37,115 nt of DNA from an uncultured Gammaproteobacteria bacterium (GTDB lineage Bacteria > Pseudomonadota > Gammaproteobacteria > Cardiobacteriales > CAKMZF01): the NCBI GenBank assembly GCA_929200405.1, contig CAKMZF010000005.1, forward strand, positions 1 to 37,115, given 5' to 3'. Both the position numbers and the translations under genes were made by a program. How positions within the stretch are numbered: position 1 is the stretch's first letter; each line of letters starts with the position of its first letter. Positions 19,473 to 28,727 of the stretch are shown here, piece after piece. The notes beneath the pieces are model-generated. The model searched no databases. It was given only the letters and a program-made list of their open reading frames with translations, and had not been told where the DNA came from.

Positions 19473-20129
19473 ATGAAACAATATACCCAACTGGATCGAT
19501 TTATCTCTCAATTTGATACCACAATTAAAACACTTTTCGGTGGTATTGAAGCACAGGCTACTCGTCCAAGCCCTGCTGATAATCCTAATGACAGTTTAGA
19601 CAGCGATGCTGCCTTAGATAACTCTGAACGACTACAATCTGCAAGACTGATGCGAGTCAATCATTGCGGTGAAATCTGTGCTCAAGCTTTGTATCAAGGC
19701 CAAGCATTAACAGCAAAAAATCCTACCATTAAAGTATTGCTAAACCACAGCGCTGAAGAAGAAAAAGATCATCTCGCTTGGTGCGAGCAAAGATTAACTC
19801 AGCTTGATAGCCATACCACTTATCTCGGTCCATTTTTCTATGCTGGAAGCTTCGCCATAGGGGTTACTGCTGGTGCGCTTGGTGACCAATGGAATTTAGG
19901 TTTTGTTGGCGAGACTGAAAAACAAGTCGAGCAGCATCTAGCAAGTCATTTGGAAAAAATTTCAACAGCTGATCTCAAAAGTCGGGCGATAATAAAGCAA
20001 ATGCAGCAAGATGAGATAAACCATGGCAACACTGCTATGAATGCCGGCGGTGCGACCCTACCGAAGCCTATACAAGCGGTGATGCAACTGACCAGCAAAG
20101 CCATGACTGCAACTACCTATTGGGTATAA
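19473..20129 (+). CDS. coq7: Coq7 / demethoxyubiquinone hydroxylase; likely start at 19473 (MKQYTQ)
   Basis: MRVNHCGEICAQALYQGQAL, EEEKDHLAWC, QQDEINHG di-iron ligand motifs. Confidence 0.9.
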   Translation: MKQYTQLDRFISQFDTTIKTLFGGIEAQATRPSPADNPNDSLDSDAALDNSERLQSARLMRVNHCGEICAQALYQGQALTAKNPTIKVLLNHSAEEEKDHLAWCEQRLTQLDSHTTYLGPFFYAGSFAIGVTAGALGDQWNLGFVGETEKQVEQHLASHLEKISTADLKSRAIIKQMQQDEINHGNTAMNAGGATLPKPIQAVMQLTSKAMTATTYWV

Positions 20130-20141
20130 AATTATCACGTA

Positions 20142-20180
20142 GATCACAAAAAGGGCTGAATGTCGGTCCTTCTTGTGATC
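20142..20180. terminator. Hairpin between convergent coq7 and the minus-strand hypothetical gene
   Basis: GATCACAAAAAGG ... CCTTCTTGTGATC, 12/13 complementary; the odd pair is a G-U wobble in minus-strand RNA. Confidence 0.55.
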
Positions 20181-20206
20181 TGAGTATTTAAGAGACTCTA
20201 TAAAGA

Positions 20207-20539
20207 CTAAGATACTCGCTCATAGGCCAGTTGAAAAAACATATTGCCCCACGTTGCTACCAATAACAGCCACAGTACAAGATCAAAACTGAGTATTTGA
20301 CGATAGGCGTAGCGCTGCTCGTCAGTATCCGTAAACTTCGTAGATAATGCTTTGGCAAGCCACATATCAAATGGCATTGCCCAAATTAAGAAAATCGCAA
20401 AGCCTGGACAATATAAGTCAACTAATATCTCTAAAAAGGCATCTCCGCTCTCACGAAAAAAATAGGAAATAACAACAAAAAAAGCAAGAACGCCGCCCAT
20501 AATCCGAGCGGGTCCTATATATTGCCATCTAGATTTCAC
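20207..20539 (-). CDS. Small hypothetical membrane protein
   Basis: 110-aa ORF with hydrophobic segments; 4-nt ATGA overlap with the asd stop. Confidence 0.65.
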   Translation of the reverse strand: MKSRWQYIGPARIMGGVLAFFVVISYFFRESGDAFLEILVDLYCPGFAIFLIWAMPFDMWLAKALSTKFTDTDEQRYAYRQILSFDLVLWLLLVATWGNMFFQLAYERVS

Positions 20540-21681
20540 AGTTCAGCGCCAAGAATGATACGCAATACACGCCGCAATGGCTCTGCCGCACCCCATAATA
20601 GCTGATCTCCACAGGTGAAAAGATTTAGATATTCATCACCCATTGCCATCTTGCGAACACGACCTACCGGAACTGTTAAACGCCCTGAAACTGCAGCTGG
20701 TGTTAATCGTTCAACCGTTTGCTCTTTTTTATTTGGGACGAAATCAACCCATTGATTCGCTTCTGCAATTAACTGTTCGATGTCTGCCAAGGGGACGTCT
20801 TTTTTGAGCTTGATCATCGCTCCCTGAGCGTGACAACGCATTGCACCGATCCGAACGCAAGTGCCATCAATCGGAATACCAGCTTGCCTGGCATCATCGG
20901 TAAATGCTGTAGGGCCATTGAGGCCAAGAATTTTATTAGCTTCGGCACACGCCTTCCACTCTTCACGACTTTGGCCATTGGGTAACTCTGAATCAATCCA
21001 AGGGATCAATGAACCCGCTAGTGGTACTCCAAATTGATCGGTAGGCAAAGAACCATCATTTAATTTAGCAGTTACTTTTCGGTCTATCTCTAAAATGGCG
21101 GAAGCTGGATCTGCTAACTCACTGCTAACGCCATCTCTAAGCTCACCCATTTGGTTTAATAGCTCACGCATATGTCGCGCACCACCGCCAGATGCAGCTT
21201 GATAAGACATCACACTCGCCCACTCAACCAAATCTTCGTTAAAGAGACCATTCATACCCATCATCAGCAAGCTTACTGTACAATTGCCACCGACAAAATC
21301 ACGGACTGAGTTTAAAGAGCGATCAATCACATGCCTATTGACTGGGTCTAAAACAATAATAGAGCTATCCGACATCCGCAGACTTGAAGCCGCATCTATC
21401 CAATACCCCTGCCAGCCTGTTTCACGAAGCTCGACGTGCATTTTTTTAGTATAGTCGCCGCCCTGACAAGTCAAAATAATATCGCAGCCCTCTAGCGCTT
21501 CAACCGAGTAGGCATCTTCTAAACGCGACGCACCTTGCCCAACATCTGGTGCTACGCCACCACTGTTAGAGGTCGAGAAAAAAACAGGAATAAAGTGTGA
21601 AAAATCATTCTCTTCCTGCATTCTATCCATCAACACGGAACCAACCATTCCGCGCCAGCCTACAATACCAACTCTTTGCAT
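20536..21681 (-). CDS. asd: Aspartate-semialdehyde dehydrogenase
   Basis: [50 protein letters not shown]. Confidence 0.95.
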   Translation of the reverse strand: MQRVGIVGWRGMVGSVLMDRMQEENDFSHFIPVFFSTSNSGGVAPDVGQGASRLEDAYSVEALEGCDIILTCQGGDYTKKMHVELRETGWQGYWIDAASSLRMSDSSIIVLDPVNRHVIDRSLNSVRDFVGGNCTVSLLMMGMNGLFNEDLVEWASVMSYQAASGGGARHMRELLNQMGELRDGVSSELADPASAILEIDRKVTAKLNDGSLPTDQFGVPLAGSLIPWIDSELPNGQSREEWKACAEANKILGLNGPTAFTDDARQAGIPIDGTCVRIGAMRCHAQGAMIKLKKDVPLADIEQLIAEANQWVDFVPNKKEQTVERLTPAAVSGRLTVPVGRVRKMAMGDEYLNLFTCGDQLLWGAAEPLRRVLRIILGAEL

Positions 21682-21722
21682 TATAATTTCCTAAGTTAAA
21701 TGTTAATTACAGTAAATCTTGA

Positions 21723-24320
21723 TTATGAATTCTGTTTAGCAGCAGCCAATCGTTTACGCAAACTCTCTGTTAGTTCACTTTCTGGTCTTTGCTTCTCAAT
21801 TGCAGTCAATAACTGCTCCGCCTGATCTAATTTTTTGGCGTGAAGATAAAGCCTTACTAAGTCGGCCTTATATTTGGTATTAATACCTTTACCATCCATA
21901 GCAATTTGCAAATATTTCTCACCCTTATCCAAAAGTTTTGTTCTTGTTGCTGCATCTGTAACCTTAAGTGCTGCACCAAGATAGCGTCTCCCAAGAGAAT
22001 TCGCATAGCGGTGTTGCACACCCTGAGGCCAAGTGGGAAATTTCTTTTCCATTTTATCCAAGTGTTGATACACTAGGATCATTTTTTTATTGGTATGACT
22101 TATGCGTAATAAATTATTCCAAGCGCCATCACGCTTATAAGTCGACACTAAATCAGCCCTGCTTAGGTTCGCTGTCACTCGCTCCACAGCTTGCCCTTTC
22201 CCACATTGCACTTTAGAGAATATCGCGCTATAAAACTTTGGACTATAGCCCTCTTTTAACAGACTATCCGCAGCGGCATCGACAGCCTTGCAATCTTGCC
22301 GAGACGAAAATGTTGAAAGAATAGCAGGAAAAGTCCAATGATAATTCGCATGTAATAGTAATGGACTTTGGTTTATCTTTAATGATTTCCACTGCCCTGT
22401 GGAAATATTTTCATTGGCTTGTGCTAGTCTAGAGCCCCAGAATATATTCAAAGAGAAAACCATAACGCTCAATACCATGATCACAGCGCCTATGCTCCAG
22501 CCAATACTACCGGATAGCACCTTCTGATCACTTACAACCGCTATATCATCTGGGCTACTAACCTCTTGAGCAGTCTTAAACCAAACAAGATTTTTGAGAC
22601 GACTGAACCGACTGTTACTAACCGCTTGAGCATCCTTAAGCTTGTTTTTGGTATCTGAATAAATCCAACCAACCGCAGCCATGTAACACGACACGACCAA
22701 ATAAGGCGATACATATTCATAAGGGAAGGTAAAACTGGCATTTACCATTGTTCCTAAAGCTGCTGCCGTAATCACAATTAGAAATAGAAATTTTTCATAT
22801 CTGTCAGAGTGTTGATAATCGGAATTTTGTAGCAATTTGTATGCACCAAAGCTCATGCGCAATGCATTCGCGACTAAAGCAATGAAAAATAGCATTCCGA
22901 TTAAACCAAGTTCCGTTAAAATACTAAAATACTCATTGTGCGGATAACGGATTGCAGAGTCATTCACAATGTCAAAAGCATCGAAATGAAATACTGCATA
23001 AAAACAACCCAGACCGTAACCAACAATTGGGCTAGATTTAAATATCTCCCAAGAATCACGCCATATCTGGATCCGCAGATTTGCGGCACCATTGCCAATA
23101 TCATCAATAACCGCGTTAGAGTCTAGACCTGTAGCCGTAGATTCGGCACGTCCTAAAAGCACATCCCAAAAAGGTACGATAGAAGAATCAAAATAGCTAT
23201 AATTCGCCAACGCGAAGGTAACTAAACCAATCGCCAGCGCATAGATAGTATAATTTTTATACCAAGTCATTGGTGATTCATTAGGCTTTTTAACTAAGAG
23301 CAGGATAGTAAAAAAAATAGCTAGCACTATAAATACAGCTTGCCCTAGCAAAGTAAAATCTAGGAGGATAAGTCCTAATGCCGCAAAACCGAGCGCACCG
23401 ATATAACCAAATATTCTAGCCTTCCCTGGTAGCAAGAAAAGAAGCATTGCAAATATTTCCATACCTATTGCAATGTACGCTGCCCGCGTTTGGGTGTGAA
23501 AAGAGAATAGCAATAACATCGCAGCGCCTACAAAATACAATATTTTCGCTCTTTTCAGCGTGGCGCTACCTATTAAATAAATACACAAAGGAAATGACAG
23601 CACCACTAAATGATTTGCCATGTTTCGGTTGCCAAAGCTAGATGATGGACCAGCAGCCATATCAATCAATCTTTGAACACGACCACCAGCGGCTTTTATC
23701 TCTTGCTCCTGAGCAGGGCTAACCTCTCCATAAACTTGCCATAGACCGATAGCAGCAACTGTAACTCCAGAGAAAAAGATAACTTGTAATAATACTGGTA
23801 ATCCACCTCTGCGAATCACATCATAAGCCCAGAAATACCCGAAAAAACCCATAATCCATATGGTTAATTTCGTCACAGTAAACCCGGGATGATAGGCCCA
23901 AGCCAAGCTTAGAAAGCCATATCCCATTAAAGCAATAATAATCTTACTTTGCAAATTCCAATGAATAATGAGTTTGTTTGTTTTTACCAGCATGATAAAA
24001 ACAAACAACAAAGTTATTGGCATCAACACATTTGAAGCAAATAAATTTTTAACAAATAAATGGTCGGTAATTGATGGTCCACCTATAGTAGCTGATGGGT
24101 TAAAACCATTAATGGCAAAAAATATGGCAAACAAAAATAGATAATGAAAAACGTTTAACGAGTCACCCTTATTGGCAAAAGCCAAATTAGAGCTTGCTGG
24201 ATTCAAACTTGATTGGTTCGCGAAGCCAGACTTCTTTGGAGGAAATTTACTTGAAGGAGACTTTGCCTTCGATAATTTTTGTTTACTGGATATGTTTTTC
24301 TTTTTGGCCATTTCAGTCAC
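21723..24320 (-). CDS. O-antigen ligase-like (WaaL/PglL/Wzy family) polytopic membrane protein with TPR-like C-terminus
   Basis: Many TM segments, GNRNMANHLVVLSFPL and VGYGLGCFYAVFH...YPHNEYFSILTELGLIG motifs typical of Wzy_C; helical repeats at the C-terminus. Confidence 0.8.
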   Translation of the reverse strand: MTEMAKKKNISSKQKLSKAKSPSSKFPPKKSGFANQSSLNPASSNLAFANKGDSLNVFHYLFLFAIFFAINGFNPSATIGGPSITDHLFVKNLFASNVLMPITLLFVFIMLVKTNKLIIHWNLQSKIIIALMGYGFLSLAWAYHPGFTVTKLTIWIMGFFGYFWAYDVIRRGGLPVLLQVIFFSGVTVAAIGLWQVYGEVSPAQEQEIKAAGGRVQRLIDMAAGPSSSFGNRNMANHLVVLSFPLCIYLIGSATLKRAKILYFVGAAMLLLFSFHTQTRAAYIAIGMEIFAMLLFLLPGKARIFGYIGALGFAALGLILLDFTLLGQAVFIVLAIFFTILLLVKKPNESPMTWYKNYTIYALAIGLVTFALANYSYFDSSIVPFWDVLLGRAESTATGLDSNAVIDDIGNGAANLRIQIWRDSWEIFKSSPIVGYGLGCFYAVFHFDAFDIVNDSAIRYPHNEYFSILTELGLIGMLFFIALVANALRMSFGAYKLLQNSDYQHSDRYEKFLFLIVITAAALGTMVNASFTFPYEYVSPYLVVSCYMAAVGWIYSDTKNKLKDAQAVSNSRFSRLKNLVWFKTAQEVSSPDDIAVVSDQKVLSGSIGWSIGAVIMVLSVMVFSLNIFWGSRLAQANENISTGQWKSLKINQSPLLLHANYHWTFPAILSTFSSRQDCKAVDAAADSLLKEGYSPKFYSAIFSKVQCGKGQAVERVTANLSRADLVSTYKRDGAWNNLLRISHTNKKMILVYQHLDKMEKKFPTWPQGVQHRYANSLGRRYLGAALKVTDAATRTKLLDKGEKYLQIAMDGKGINTKYKADLVRLYLHAKKLDQAEQLLTAIEKQRPESELTESLRKRLAAAKQNS

Positions 24321-24396
24321 TGTAGCATAGGAATATATATCTCAGTATTATAACCGAGGTTACCCTATTTGTAGACCTAAAACAGCTGTATATTCA

Positions 24397-24585
24397 AGGG
24401 AATATTATAACTCCAAAATATTGGTTAATTCTGCCAATCCAAATCACGTCATCAATGTTAAACCCTCGATCCTGAGCCATTGCAATAAACCTCTGCTTTA
24501 TGTCTGCAACAACAGTTACAGCTCTAGTTAGTAACCATAGAAAATTGACACTCAAATCTGAAACAGAAATATATTGGTATCCAAC
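24397..24585 (-). pseudogene. Protein-like open frame lacking a plausible start; probable gene fragment
   Basis: VGYQYISVSDLSVNFLWLLTRAVTVVADIKQRFIAMAQDRGFNIDDVIWIGRINQYFGVIIFP*, bounded upstream by TAA. Confidence 0.4.
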
Positions 24586-24741
24586 TTAATCTAAACCAGA
24601 AAAGACATATAAAACCAAAAAAGGACCAAAAAGTGAAACGTTAAGGCAATCTTCGCTACCATCATTCACCAAATAGGTTTGCCCCGAGCCTCTTTCCATT
24701 TATTTCTAGATTTCAAGTATCCCTTATTGAGAACAACAACC

Positions 24742-24777
24742 TCACCTCACTCACCTCACTCACCTCACTCACCTCAC
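24742..24777. repeat. 9-bp tandem repeat (TCACCTCAC)x4
   Basis: Four perfect consecutive units in intergenic DNA. Confidence 0.95.
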
Positions 24778-25114
24778 TCGCACAATAATGAGTTATCACT
24801 TGACTTAGTCCCTCTCAAATGAATGATCTAATCTGGTTATTTCATACCATTTGCCAAGTAATTATTTATCTCATGTTTTTTACCGGACTGACACTCGCTG
24901 ACATTCTCAAGTAGACACTTAACACTAACAAACAAAACAATACAATTTTCAAGTCTACCTCCATATGTTAAATCACGAAATAAGACTATCGTTAGCGACT
25001 ATACAGTTCAGAATTCCCTTTTTTGCATATAGAACAATTACATTCTGTCACCTACTACTTATGCGTCTACACAATTATTCTGATATTTTCACAATGACAA
25101 GTTAATGCCATACT

Positions 25115-25328
25115 TCAACCTCTACTCCTTTTCAGCACATCTTGACCTTGTAAAAAAGGCATCATACCCTCTTTTCCAGAACCCCAGCCTTCCATATGAA
25201 CAGCTGTTGAAGAGCCGGCCGCAAAGATATACACAACAACTTCAAACCGATTCTCTATCTTTTAATCCCGCTCTCATAATCACCATGTCAGTTGTATTTT
25301 CATCAATGCTTACTTTACATGATCTAAT
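25115..25328 (-). pseudogene. Frame-broken protein-like remnant
   Basis: NIIRSCKVSIDENTTDMVIMRAGLKDRESV* and, in another frame, KIENRFEVVVYIFAAGSSTAVHMEGWGSGKEGMMPFLQGQDVLKRSRG*; the two abut. Confidence 0.4.
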
Positions 25329-25383
25329 AATGTTCTAGAAAAAAGTCTGATTTTAAGATTTGCTAACAACTGGCATCAATCTT

Positions 25384-25785
25384 CTAAAAAAACTGTGCAC
25401 TAAATCTCTCCCAAACAATGCCATTAACATCGGCCTCTTGAGTAAACTTTTTGATAAATTCTAGCGCTGAAGAATCTTCCCACCCATATACCTTTAACTC
25501 CCAGAGAGACATTTGTCATCTCGACGAATCGAAAAATTAAGTGACTCCGTTCTCCAGAGCACATATTCATTGGGGACATAAGAGCATGTCTCTGCGCCTA
25601 ACCGAGCGCTACAACCTACAACTGTCCGATCAATTTTATTCGTCGAAATGGCAATATGTGGTTTTTTTCATAGTTTCTCTTTTGAACCCAACACTTGGGC
25701 TCTTATCATAACCAACCATATAAGAGCTTTCACCCATCTTTAGTATATAGCTAATCAAAAAATTGTTCGTTTGAATATTCTCTCG
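25384..25785 (-). pseudogene. Frame-broken protein-like remnant (three consecutive frames)
   Basis: RENIQTNNFLISYILKMGESSYMVGYDKSPSVGFKRETMKK | KPHIAISTNKIDRTVVGCSARLGAETCSYVPNEYVLWRTESLNFSIRRDDKCL | WELKVYGWEDSSALEFIKKFTQEADVNGIVWERFSAQFF*; breaks fall at a 7-A run and at a CTCTCT run. Confidence 0.5.
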
Positions 25786-25924
25786 TCACTGCCTATACAC
25801 CAAATTTTTATACGCCACCCTTAATTCTATTTCTCGCCATGCTAAACTACGAAATATTATGAAATGAATATTGTGATGGTTTCAATAAACACCCCTCACA
25901 GACTGCAAATTAATAAGGATTTCC

Positions 25925-28642
25925 ATGACCGATGCTGCTAAGCCCATTATTCTAGTTGATGGCTCTAATTTTCTATTTCGTGCTTATCACGGGTTACCTC
26001 CTCTTACTACGCCTAATGGTGAACCTACCGGTGCAATTTTTGGTACCCTTAATATGCTTAGAAAGTTAATCAACAAATATGAACCAGATAAAATGGCAGT
26101 GGTTTTCGATGCCAAAGGAAAATCTTTTCGCAATGATATTTACCCCGATTACAAGGCACACCGCCCTCCCATGCCGGATGATTTGCGACCGCAGATAGAG
26201 CCGTTGCATGAGATCATTCGCGCCATGGGTATTCCCTTGATATGTCACATTGGTGTTGAGGCAGATGATGTCATCGGCACATTAGCAACACAGGCAGCAC
26301 AGAATAATACTCCTGTATTGATTGTGTCATCCGATAAAGATCTTGCTCAGCTTGTCACCGAAAATGTCAAACTGTTAGATGGTCTGAAATATACGCTCAG
26401 AGGGGTTGATGAAGTCATTGATAAGTTTGCCGTTCGACCAGACCAGATCATAGATTACTTAGCACTTATGGGAGATAGTGCAGATAATATTCCTGGCGTA
26501 CCAAGCGTAGGCCCCAAGACCGCTGCAAAGTGGCTTGCAGAGTACAACACCGTAGAAAATCTCATCGACAATGCTGAGGCGATAAAAGGCAAAGTTGGTG
26601 AAAAACTTAGAGACAATCTTGATAACCTTAAACTCTCAAAAGTACTGGCAACCATTGATACCAACGTCGCAATTGAAGAGTCTCTGGAGGCTTTGCATTT
26701 CACCCCCGCAAATAATGAGACTTTGCAGGAGTTTTATTTGCGCTTTAATTTCCGGCGTTGGCTAGAGGAAGTAGGTGGCGCTACCGATGCTCCAGCAAAT
26801 ACGGTACAGCTACCTAAAGAAGACACCACTCCCACAAAATACCATAGTATTTTAGATATCAATGCATTTACTAAGCTGGTCAGCCGACTAGCCAAAACAA
26901 AGCTATTCGCTGTAGATACTGAGACCACCAGCCTAAATTATATGGTAGCGGATCTAGTCGGTATTTCTATCTCACTGCAACCTTATGAGGCTTTTTACAT
27001 TCCAATTAAACATGATTATGAAGGTGCACCACAGCAGCTACCAGCAGAAATCGTACTTTCGACACTCAAACCAATATTAGAGAATCCAAATATCGCTAAG
27101 GTTGGTCAGCATATCAAGTATGACATGCATATTTTTGAAAATGTCGGCATTATCTTACAAGGTGTTGCCCATGACACTATGCTTGCCTCTTATTGTTTAG
27201 ACAGTGTCGCGACTCGTCATGATATGGATAGCTTAGCAAAGCACTATTTGGGCGTAGATACCGTCAAGTTTACAGATATCGCAGGCAAAGGAGCGAAACA
27301 GCTAACCTTCAATCAAATTCCGTTAGAAGAAGCTGGACACTATGCAGCAGAAGATGCCGACATTACGCTACGCCTACATAATGTATTAACTGAGAAATTA
27401 CAGGAATTTTCTGGCCCAGAGAAGATTTACCGAGAAATTGAAGTCCCTACTTTATCAGTTTTAGAAACCATAGAGCATCAAGGTGTTTTGGTAGACACTG
27501 ATATCCTCGGCCAACTTAGCGAAAAGCATGGTCAAAAACTGCAACAGCTAGAAACACAAGCCCATGAAATCGCCGGTGAGACATTTAATCTTAGCTCTCC
27601 CAGTCAGTTGCAGGTGCTGCTTTTTGAAAAACTAGATCTACCCATTATCAAGAAGACCCCTAAAGGCGCACCTTCTACAGACGAGGAAGTCCTTGAGCAA
27701 CTTGCCAATGAACATCCTCTACCAAAGCTGATATTAGAACACCGCAGCTTATCAAAGTTGAAAAACACTTACACCGACGTGCTACCAAAGATGATTAACC
27801 AAAACACTGGTCGAGTTCATACCTCCTATCATCAGGCTACCGCCAGCACGGGCAGGCTCTCTTCTTCTGATCCAAATTTGCAGAATATACCCGCCAGAAC
27901 TGCTGAGGGTAGAGAAATCCGCCAAGCTTTTATCGCCCCCAAGGGCTACAAAATATTAGCGGCAGATTATTCTCAAGTCGAGCTGCGAATTATGGCACAT
28001 CTGTCTCAAGATGAACGGCTAATTGAGGCCTTCACTCAAGGAGAGGATATTCACAGAGCAACCGCCAAAGAGGTTTTCGGACTCGATGATAATGGTGAGG
28101 TCAGTGCAGATGATCGCCGCTCGGCCAAAGCGATCAACTTTGGCTTAATATATGGTATGAGCGCCTTTGGTTTAGCCAAACAGTTACACATACCAAGAAG
28201 CCAAGCTAACGAATATATCCACAGTTATTTTGCTCAGTACCCTGGCGTAAAAGCATATATGGATGCCATTCGCATCAAAGCAAAAACCGATGGCTTTGTA
28301 GAAACTATCTTAGGCCGCCGATTATACTTACCAGCCATGCAAGGTCGCGATGCACGTGCCAAACAGGCAGCTGAACGACTAGCTATCAATGCGCCTATGC
28401 AGGGCACAGCGGCTGATATTATAAAACTGGCCATGATTAATGTCGCCAAAGCACTAAAAGCAGAGAAGCTCAGAAGCCGAATGATCATGCAGGTACATGA
28501 TGAAATAGTATTCGAGGCACATAGCACTGAAATTGCCGAATTATCAGCACTTATTCAGCGAGAAATGGCCGCTGTTTTGCCGCTATCTGTGCCATTAGTC
28601 GTTGATATCGGCTGCGGCGATAATTGGGATGAAGCCCACTAA
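25925..28642 (+). CDS. polA: DNA polymerase I
   Basis: VDGSNFLFRAYHGLPPL, AVDTETTSL (3'-5' exo), DYSQVELRIMAHLS, RRSAKAINFGLIYGMSAFGLA, MQVHDEIVFEA. Confidence 0.97.
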   Translation: MTDAAKPIILVDGSNFLFRAYHGLPPLTTPNGEPTGAIFGTLNMLRKLINKYEPDKMAVVFDAKGKSFRNDIYPDYKAHRPPMPDDLRPQIEPLHEIIRAMGIPLICHIGVEADDVIGTLATQAAQNNTPVLIVSSDKDLAQLVTENVKLLDGLKYTLRGVDEVIDKFAVRPDQIIDYLALMGDSADNIPGVPSVGPKTAAKWLAEYNTVENLIDNAEAIKGKVGEKLRDNLDNLKLSKVLATIDTNVAIEESLEALHFTPANNETLQEFYLRFNFRRWLEEVGGATDAPANTVQLPKEDTTPTKYHSILDINAFTKLVSRLAKTKLFAVDTETTSLNYMVADLVGISISLQPYEAFYIPIKHDYEGAPQQLPAEIVLSTLKPILENPNIAKVGQHIKYDMHIFENVGIILQGVAHDTMLASYCLDSVATRHDMDSLAKHYLGVDTVKFTDIAGKGAKQLTFNQIPLEEAGHYAAEDADITLRLHNVLTEKLQEFSGPEKIYREIEVPTLSVLETIEHQGVLVDTDILGQLSEKHGQKLQQLETQAHEIAGETFNLSSPSQLQVLLFEKLDLPIIKKTPKGAPSTDEEVLEQLANEHPLPKLILEHRSLSKLKNTYTDVLPKMINQNTGRVHTSYHQATASTGRLSSSDPNLQNIPARTAEGREIRQAFIAPKGYKILAADYSQVELRIMAHLSQDERLIEAFTQGEDIHRATAKEVFGLDDNGEVSADDRRSAKAINFGLIYGMSAFGLAKQLHIPRSQANEYIHSYFAQYPGVKAYMDAIRIKAKTDGFVETILGRRLYLPAMQGRDARAKQAAERLAINAPMQGTAADIIKLAMINVAKALKAEKLRSRMIMQVHDEIVFEAHSTEIAELSALIQREMAAVLPLSVPLVVDIGCGDNWDEAH

Positions 28643-28727
28643 GCAATCGTTATTCTAATTAGTTCGCCAGCCAGAATAATCGGCTCAATGAATTTCTGCA
28701 TCAAGTCTGTGTTAGATAGAGTAAACG

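Noticed and set aside
24742-24777. CRISPR-like array
   Set aside because: Units are 9 bp and contiguous with no spacers; a simple tandem repeat.
25105-25338. 77-aa plus-strand ORF
   Set aside because: No RBS and atypical composition; the opposite strand is more protein-like.
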